Shown: positions 56,847 to 64,000 of the stretch, piece by piece | Numbering within the stretch: the first letter of the stretch is position 1 | Layout of the letters: the number at the start of each line of letters is the position of its first letter | Assembly (NCBI GenBank): GCA_037952775.1 | Contig: JBANAY010000004.1 | Span: 14,136,001 to 14,200,000, forward strand | DNA length: 64,000 nucleotides | DNA from: Clonostachys chloroleuca | Taxonomy: Eukaryota > Ascomycota > Sordariomycetes > Hypocreales > Bionectriaceae | Direction of reading: 5' to 3' | Notes under the pieces: model-generated | The model's database searches: none | The model's input: only the letters and a program-made list of their open reading frames with translations | What the model was told of the DNA's origin: nothing | Position numbers and translations under genes: made by a program

Positions 56847-58520
56847 TCATTCCAGCCCCCCAAGCACCGCACACAGCACCATAAATCCAACCATTGTCCA
56901 AAAGCTCGCCCTGTACCCTTCCATAATAGAATTCACTTTGTCCAAATCATCATGCCTTATCGAAACCTGCTGCGACACCACCTGCAAAACCGCTAGCCCA
57001 AACGCCGTCCCAAACTGCCCCGCCGTGTTAAATACAGCACCCGCCAGCGCCTGCGTATCATCCGGAAAACTGTCTGTGATGATGATAAGCCCAATCGTGG
57101 ACAGAATATCAGCGCTGATGGGCTGGAACAGCTGCGCAACAAAGGCGTTGGCCCAGTAGGTCCTTTCGGGTTGAATGACGGCCATGAGGAGAGGCGCGAG
57201 AGCGCAGAGGAGGGAAGAGCCAACGACGAGCCAGATGACGGGGACTTTGTGGACGAACATGCCTACTCCGACGTTGAGGAATGCGGCTACGATGAAGCTC
57301 GGGAGGAGGCGGATTGAGGCTTGGAGGGCGGAGAGTTGCTGGACTTCTTGAAAGCTGATAGAAATTGTTAGTCGGGTTTGTAGAGAAAAGGAGGGTCTCG
57401 ATCATGTGCAAAAACTTACAAGAGACTTGCAAAGAGCTCCATTGAGCTCATATTTGCATAAGATAATGCTACCGTTGCGCATATGGTTGAAAAGGCATGG
57501 TTTCTCCATAAAGAATTGGGAATTAGTGCAGGTCTTTGGGCCTTGACTTGGATATGCATCCAGAAGATGAAGCACATGCAGGAAACAGCTGCAAGACATA
57601 GGCAGACAATAGCATCTGCATTGTGAATTCTTTCGACGTCGGTACTCAAAACCCTGGATAACAAGTTTCTAGTCTTAGCATCCCAGACATATAGAGGACA
57701 ATGATAATGGCACTCACGCTAGGAAATAACATAGCGAAGCCATAAATGTAGAGCCAAGTATGGCACCAACCCAGTCTACATTTTTTGTCAGGTTTTTGAT
57801 CCGTTGCCGCGGAGTTCCTTTCTCTTTACTCCCAGGAACAGTCCAAAGACTAGGAAATGTGAATAGCAGGGTAATACCTGCATAAATGTACCATCCTGCC
57901 CTCCATCCCAGAGAGTCAACAAGAACACCTCCCGTTACAAGACCAAAAGAAAATCCCAAGACCTGGCTTAGACCCAGACTAGCAAAGGCTAAGTTTCGCG
58001 GTCTTCCTCGATCTATAATTTTCGTCAAGATTGATACGGATGAACACAGATGCATAGCCAATCCGACTCCCGAAAGTGCTCGCATGGCCAGCAGCTGCTC
58101 GCCCGTTTGGATGAGTCCAGCCCCCAACATCGTAAATCCGCAGAGCAGACATCCACAAACATCAACCCATTTCGGCCCAATTGCATCTGCAACGGATGCC
58201 ATCAGAAGAAGGCACGATGCTGTAGCGAGTCCCTGCGTAGATGCTGGCCAAAAGGCCAGAGATTTTGGTAGGTTTAAGGCCACGGTCATGGCTGGGAGCG
58301 CGACGACGACCATGCCATTACATGCGCTTGTCGTGAAGTTGACAACGGAGAGCTGAGCTGTGGTCAGCACTTTTTTAAACTTGGAAAACTTGGCGCGATG
58401 CTCTTGGCTGCGGCTGCTGCTACTGCTTGAAGTCGCCTCGGGGACATGGAATTGTGAGAGAGGAACATCCTCTCTGCTTCGAGAGACAGTGACGGTTGTG
58501 GTGATGGTTGTGGTGGTCAT
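56847..58520 (-). CDS. MFS drug:H+ antiporter-like transporter (DHA2 type)
   Basis: Three exons: 58520-57718, 57653-57420 and 57354-56847; GT-AG introns of 64 and 65 bases keep frame; 514 residues. A Thr/Ser-rich N-terminal tail (MTTTTITTTVTVSRSRED) precedes the first helix. Antiporter-like features: ADAIGPKWVDVCGCLLCG (A-motif region), AMRALSGVGLAMHL, FGLVTGGVLVDSLGWRAGWYIY (the motif C/antiporter GWR signature) and a second bundle with TYWANAFVAQLFQPISAD. About 14 helices by eye. The family exports toxic compounds and metabolites from the plasma membrane; substrate unknown. Intact. Confidence 0.88.
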
Positions 58521-59535
58521 GGCTGGATTTGTTTTGTTTTTGCTTTTGGGGGGTTTTTTTTTTCATGTCGAAGATTTTTCCACATCTATTTCGAAACCCG
58601 CGTTTTGATTTTGTTGGTTGAGGATGTGGATGCAGGGTGCAGTTGGCATGGAAGGGCGCGATTGATAACTGCAAGCACGCTATGCCCCTCATCAATCGAC
58701 GAATTGGGCACTATTAACTATAAGAATGCAGTTTAGCGTAGAATTAGGGACAAATAATCGTGGATAAAACCTTTAAAAAAAGAGGGCGTGTTCTCATTAG
58801 TTTAGCCTAAATTTGATTTCATAATGCTTGTCCTAGCTACTATAGGCTGTAGATAGTAAATTTATCCACCAGCGTGTGGCGATATCTGCTAGTGATAGGA
58901 AGTTGGGCGTTGCTAGGACCCCAGAACATGTCAAAAGTAGAATTTTGGGGTTGTTGACGACCGCAGAGACTGGGAAAGCATGAGGGTTCAGGCCGGTTAG
59001 CTGCTCGCAAGCCTGTACCTTCTACTCCTAGAGCCAACGGTCTTTGGGCCAAGAGGACCGTTACCAAGTTCCCAGCTGTGACCCTGTCATCCAGATACAT
59101 AGCCCGAGAATGGCCGACTAAAACGCACACTATCACCTGGACGGTAGAATTTTTTTTAAATTTTTTATTTTGCTCCTGAGGCCTGCCATCAAGGCTTCTG
59201 GACTGCAGTACGGCGTAATTTTAGCCAGTGCTTACCCAGACTGGTCTACAGCACTAATAAAGGGGTTAGCCTAGCGGCACCGCACTCATATTCAATTCAC
59301 ACATCCAATACCACCTCTGGTATGCAGTTGAAATTTTCAGCTGTATGTGCTACGTGTATGAATGCAGCCGGCTCAAGAGTATGCCAATCTGCATCTACTT
59401 CCTTCTAGAAATATGCCTTCTTTTCCCCGGTGGTTTATTGTTTAATTGCCCAGGGGCATAGTAAATCGTACATAGATCCGGCACTCCACAGCCTGCCCCT
59501 AGGTGCTCCCTCATCAGCTGTAGTTTAAAAATCAA
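58521..59535. other. intergenic, about 1 kb
   Basis: MFS promoter, with poly-T/A tracts and a CA/GT-rich leader near 58500-58600. No gene seen. Confidence 0.4.
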
Positions 59536-62462
59536 TCATTGGGGATAGTATTGCTCTAGACCGGGCAGCCCAGGTCCGGAATCTTCGAGGATACCGACCT
59601 GACGTTTGAATCTGGTCAACCATTCGGGGACATCGGCTCCAGTCTGATTGAATGGATCGTCGCTGTAAATTCGAGACTAGCTTAGTCGACAACTCGTCAT
59701 GTCCCATAAAGTAAACAGTACCTACTCGTCATAGAGCAGCCATCGGGCCTGGTGTTTCAACTCCTCATCCGTAGGCACATGCTGATTTGGGTTGTGTGGT
59801 GACATGGTTGCCGCCACCCATCGTGCCAGCTCTCGAGCCATCCAGCTGTCCACATTGGGATCGTTGAGTAGATAGACGCCAAGGGAGAGAACGTTGCGGG
59901 TATAAGTAGGATTTACGGGAACTTCGGCTCTGTTGTATGGAGGATCGCGCCCGCGTTCGTTTGGCCAAGTCTTCGCAGAACCCAGATCACCTCCTGCCGC
60001 TGCCGTGGTACTCGTTTCGCCATGCGGTCCCGGGGGGAGTAGATGCTAGACCACGGAAGATGTCGTCTGAGAAACCGTGCTAGCCAAGGGTCATTTTTTT
60101 TTGCCGTCTGCCTCCACTCCTCATCGTGGAATTCATCAATGAGACTCATGGCCTTTTGTCGAACAATTACTTCGTCGGGCTGCATCCCGTGAGTTCGAAG
60201 GATGTCCAAATAATCCGCCAATCGTGCCTCCAGCACGTTGTAGTTTTCAATGATAGAATCAATCTTGGAGTTGTCTGTTGTGCGCTGCCTGATGTGTGCC
60301 TCGGGAAGTGGGCTAGATATGCAGGCACGCTGCTTGAAACCATTGAGCCAGGTAGTTGAGGATCTAGTTAGTTCCATAAGCCATGTTGCCACTAAATCGA
60401 CTGGGATGGTAGAGTTCTTCTCCATCTCACTGATCACCAAAGCTGCTTTGCGCTGTAGATCGTCATCGCTGGGCGCAACGTGGTGACTGGACTGGGCTAG
60501 AGTAAGGAGGTCTGCTTCAAGCGGGCAGGCCATAAAAGGATGGCATTTCCCGACAATTCGAAGAACGGCTAGCTTGTTTTCTCGCCTCGAACGTAAAGGG
60601 CTGAGTCTTGCCTTCTGCACAACACTCTCATTAGACATGATCAGATCCCTCAGCCACGAGTTGCACGGCTCGTCCCCATAACAGGAAACTTCGGCAGCGA
60701 ATATGATACGACACGCATCGTGATGTAACTCTGCGGAGCTAGGAAGCTTGCCATGGCCATCGTGGTACGAATCAATGTAGTGCATCAGCTCTATCTTGAT
60801 GAGTTCATAAGCGTTTCGAGGGGATCCTGGCGACGAGGTGCTGGCCGCAAACGGGTAAGGTGAGTTACGCTCGTCTGTGATCATGTCTGATATTGTCAGC
60901 AGTGTCAAAAATGGTCCTTTGATGAATGGTTCTATCTTACAAGGTGCAATGGAGTTCTCCAGGCGGTCGAGTATCGGTCGATCAAAACCCCAGTCACCTG
61001 TCCAGTCAGCCATCGTCTTGCCAAGCTTAAAATGTTCAGCGAGATGGTCGGTTCTGGCTTCCCAAGTATACATGGTGATGCCGCAAAACCCGCAAACAGA
61101 TCGAATTCCGGGCGTTTCCGTCTTCCACCGTCGCAAGAGTCGCTCCAAGTTTGCATGGTCGACGTTGTGTACAAGCCGCAGATGCTGACCAAGGTGGTCT
61201 TTTCTGTGAAACGTGCGGTCCTCTAGCGTCCGTTCTCGGCATGTCGAGTAATGGTGTGCTTCGATATGTTCATCGTCCGGGTTTAGCTCGCCGCAGAACG
61301 CACAGGCCCGCACACCTTCCTCGACAGGTTCGTGAGGGCCCCAGGGGGCGCAAACCCATCTCTCGAGAGCAAGGTGAAGTGAATTCTCGTGTCTTTGCCA
61401 TGTATGCTTGGTGCTGAAAGTCTCGGTGCAAAACGTACACTGATATGCGTCCAATGGGGTTGAAAGGGGTCTCTTATCACCGCCGCGTAGCCTCTTGAAT
61501 GCGCGCTGTTTGCGAAGACTTCTTGTCTTATACGATTTGCTCACCAATGTCGAAGAATTGCGGCTAGAAAACGAAAACGTCGAGACGTCACTGGAGTGTG
61601 ATGTGCCGGTACTGCTCGCAGGCGATTCCTTGAATGACGATGCTCCTGATCCACCACGGCTTGCTCCGAAAAAGTCGGATGGTCGTTCGGCTGCTATTTA
61701 GAAGACGAGTTAGCACATCTGGCAACCCAACAAACCTGAATTGTATATCAAATCAGTGCGCACCTAAACTTAACTCCATTGCCCGCTCAATAGCCTTGGC
61801 CGTTGCTGGCTCATGCTCAGGGGGGAGTCCACCCATCGTTCCAGAGGACTAAGGGATAAGGGGCCGTTTCGAGGTGCTGGTGTCCCTGGCCGTTGAGGAA
61901 TGTCCACCGGAACGGTAGCGACGGCGTGTGCCCGAGAAGTCGAGTTGTAACTTTGTCGAAGTTTGCCCCGACGCCGGGCATTCGCTAGCCAGTTAAGAAC
62001 CTGGGTCTTGGTTAAGCCGGTCCGTGACTGGAGATGCTGCCTTTCGTCGTCACTAGGGAACGGAAAATGGCTGTGGGCCGCCAGCCAAGTCCTCAGAACA
62101 TGTAGAGAGTCCTTGGAGAATCGATTCCCGATCTTCGGAGGTAGCCTTGGAAAAGCCAACGGCGTGCCTGGGCCGATCGCCTGAATGTCTTGGTCCTGCA
62201 GCACGCGAGATGAAAATTCAGGAGGGCAATCGGAACCTGGCAATGGGCTCTGTTGAGCTGAACTGCCGAAATCGCATGAATCGAGAAAGCTGAGATCTTG
62301 TTGGTCTCCGACGGCATCATAGTGACTGGCCAAGCCAAAGTCCTCGTCGACATTATGCGGAAACGGATCAAATGCTGTCTCAAATAGCGCATCATGCTGC
62401 GAGACCTGAGCATATTCTGGCTCTAGGTCTAGGAGCTTCAGTGAGTTGGCTTGCGATGCCAT
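59536..62462 (-). CDS. homeobox plus C2H2 zinc-finger transcription factor, single-base frame breaks
   Basis: Exon 1 from ATG 62462 has an acidic N-terminus, then a TALE-type homeodomain (IGNRFSKDSLHVLRTWLAAH, LTKTQVLNWLANARRRGKLR), with WLANARR as recognition helix. At G6 (61820-61825, plus strand) one base is missing; after it SPPEHEPATAKAIERAMEL continues. The intron 61763-61694 then joins in frame only if that base is restored. Exon 2 (61693-59726) has C2H2-type units (YQCTFCTETFSTKHTWQRHENSLH, CAFCGELNPDDEHIEAHHY, HRKDHLGQHLRLVHN, VCGFCGITMYTWEARTDHL). A further one-base slip sits near 59917-59919, after EPKFP, before VNPTYTRN. The last exon (59662-59536) ends QVGILEDSG to PGLEQYYPQ. A nuclear DNA-binding regulator, a type known in fungi; target genes unknown. 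Confidence 0.85.
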
Positions 62463-63060
62463 CTGTTGGCCGAATAAATTCGAGTGCCTTTGAGGCTAGG
62501 ATCTGACCCTAGGCCAAGTGCAGTCCGAAGATTCCCTATTCTAATGCGAAACTACTTACACATAAGCCAGTACAACGGGTTGAGGTTTCTTAGCCGTGCA
62601 AATCTACTGGACGTGCGAAGACTAGGTCATCACTTTACAGGCCGATTGTCTGTTGTTTGTAGTGATCACTTTCGGGTGAGGTTGTCGATGCGGTAGAGCA
62701 GAGGGAGTCGGCGATCTTGAAGTACCCACTCAATGTCATCTGCACCCTACCGGTGACATTCATCGGCCCATAAAAATGTTAGCGGTTGAACGAGTTCGCA
62801 CTTCAGCATTACATACAAAGCAAACTGGCAGGCGCCGGACTCTGCTAAAATTCTTCTCGTTGTGAGCGAGAGATAAGATAACTCGGACATTGCAATTGGC
62901 CCCGGGCCTCTCCATTTCTCCCTGATTGATCTATCTTACTACTTATTGGCTTTGTGGTCCAAGTGAAGGTCGTTAAGCAGCTAGCAGTTGTTTTGCTAGA
63001 CGAACCTCAGTATCGTTGATGCTGGTATCGCGGCAGCGATGCGAGCTAATAAGAGGAAGA
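62463..63060. other. promoter region of the homeobox gene
   Basis: Upstream flank of the divergent homeobox gene; no gene recognised. Confidence 0.4.
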
Positions 63061-63330
63061 TATATATATATCTATAGTTAGCCCTAAGAACTATTAAGAG
63101 GTAATTTAATTTAAATCAGCTATTAAAATAGTTATTTTACTTGTATTTTAGAGTTATACTATTTAAAATAAAGCTAAGTTATTAATTAATTAAAAATAAC
63201 TTTAATTCTATATTTATATTTGTTGAGATTTACCCTATAGACTATAGGGTAGATCAAGATTACCCTATATTAATTGATCAAATGATATATAATTAGTATA
63301 GGGTAAGGGGGAATGAAATAACTAACTTAG
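63061..63330. repeat. AT-rich tract with ACCCTATA inverted repeats
   Basis: Very AT-rich. Contains a perfect palindrome TACCCTATAG-A-CTATAGGGTA at 63231-63251, and a second stem TACCCTATATTAATT (63261-63275) against AATTAGTATAGGGTA (63291-63305) with one mismatch. Scattered CTACCCTATA words continue to the right edge, so this is probably a repeat family. Confidence 0.65.
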
Positions 63331-63398
63331 GGCTCTCCAAAGCTGGGAGCCCTCTGAAGCCACTGGCCCAACCCACTGTGGCTGCCCGTTAGGGCAAT

Positions 63399-63660
63399 TG
63401 CATTAGCGGTTACAACCGCTGTAACGGCCGCTGTGATGTCCGTGCTAGCGATCCCGTATTACGCTGAAGCAGCTGCATTAGCGGACTTCGTATCCGCTGC
63501 AGCGCTTGCATTAGCGGACCTCATGTCCGCTGTACGAGAACCTTAGCACTTAGTTTAGTGAACCTCGTAACCACTATAGCAGCTGCATTAGCGGACTTCG
63601 TATCCGCTGTAGTATCTGCATTAGCGGTCTCGTATCTCTCTGTACGAGAACCTTATAGCG
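63399..63660. repeat. tandem degenerate hairpin-forming repeat
   Basis: Five diverged copies of TGCATTAGCGG... Stems in four units: AGCGGTT/AACCGCT (63405-63411/63414-63420), AGCGGA/TCCGCT (63480-63485/63493-63498), AGCGGAC/GTCCGCT (63513-63519/63525-63531), AGCGGA/TCCGCT (63590-63595/63603-63608). A related TAGTG/CACTA stem lies at 63556-63576. TGTACGAGAACCTTA occurs twice (63531, 63641). Loop and spacer lengths vary. Confidence 0.7.
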
Positions 63661-64000
63661 GTTACGAACCCGTATTACAGAAGGCAACGTGTTATCTTCA
63701 GGGCTCTTACGGCCTGGAAATACCTATAAGTACAGGGCTTCCTCCCTGCTAGATAGAGATTCTATAAGTCACCAATACACTCTTTTATCTACCCTATAGT
63801 CTATCTTTCTTAGCTACCCTGTAGCTGATAGAGCTTTATTTTCTCTTATAGAGCCTGCACCTTCTACTACGCCTTTTCAAACGATCCTTCTCTAGTATTT
63901 CGGAGCCTACCCTATAGGCTTTATCTACCCTAGACCCAGCTTACCCTACAGCTGGTCTACCCTATACTGGAGACCTTGACCTTTCAAAAATATTTAGAGT
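63661..64000. other. repeat-like right edge
   Basis: Continuing CTACCCTATA/CTACCCTGTAG words at several spacings; no gene. The element is likely cut by the window edge. Confidence 0.4.

Overview
The window is nuclear DNA of a filamentous ascomycete (Pezizomycotina). Genes are split by short GT-AG introns of about 50-80 bases with CTAAC/CTGAC-like branch sites. HET-domain, ankyrin/F-box, secondary-metabolism P450 and MFS genes are typical of that group. I cannot name the genus from sequence alone.

Layout. 0-6.2 kb: an accessory block with a HET-domain gene and a protein-kinase-like gene. 6.5-8.6 kb: a squalene-hopene-cyclase-type triterpene cyclase. 11.1-18.4 kb: a GC-rich housekeeping island with an Fmp32/DUF1640-like mitochondrial protein, a D-2-hydroxyacid dehydrogenase, S-adenosylhomocysteine hydrolase and eIF3 subunit H. 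19-28 kb: a decaying stretch holding a P450 remnant, a secreted His/Gly-rich repeat protein with Lys-Arg-bounded repeats, an NmrA-like fragment, a MOSC gene with two nonsense codons, an allantoate-permease-type MFS remnant, an intact EthD gene and a membrane-protein remnant. 28.7-31.4 kb: an F-box/ankyrin protein. 33-42 kb: an MFS transporter, a broken aldehyde dehydrogenase, a cupin, a DUF7587-like gene and a small hypothetical gene. 42.9-46 kb: an ENTH-like/EH-like/protein-kinase locus interrupted by one TAG. 46.6-53.6 kb: an intact seven-exon P450, a paraoxonase-like protein, an SDR and a thioesterase-like protein. 54.5-58.5 kb: an unknown 393-residue protein, an APH-like fragment and a DHA2-type MFS. 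59.5-62.5 kb: a homeobox plus C2H2 regulator. 63-64 kb: AT-rich repeats and an array of hairpin-forming units.

Two classes of lesion recur. First, many otherwise perfect reading frames lack exactly one base, usually inside a G/C run (triterpene cyclase twice, eIF3h, F-box/ankyrin, SDR, thioesterase, homeobox factor). Because this hits even a housekeeping gene, homopolymer under-calling in the assembly is the simplest explanation. Second, several accessory genes have single stops that a C-to-T (or G-to-A) change would explain, mostly in CpA context (MOSC, aldehyde dehydrogenase, MFS remnant, ENTH/EH/kinase). Those look like real, RIP-like decay.

The most novel-looking items are the secreted repeat protein at 20.4-21.2 kb, the ENTH/EH/kinase architecture, the triterpene cyclase with a GVDD acid motif, the P450 without an AGxxT I-helix, and the hairpin array with covarying stems at the right edge.
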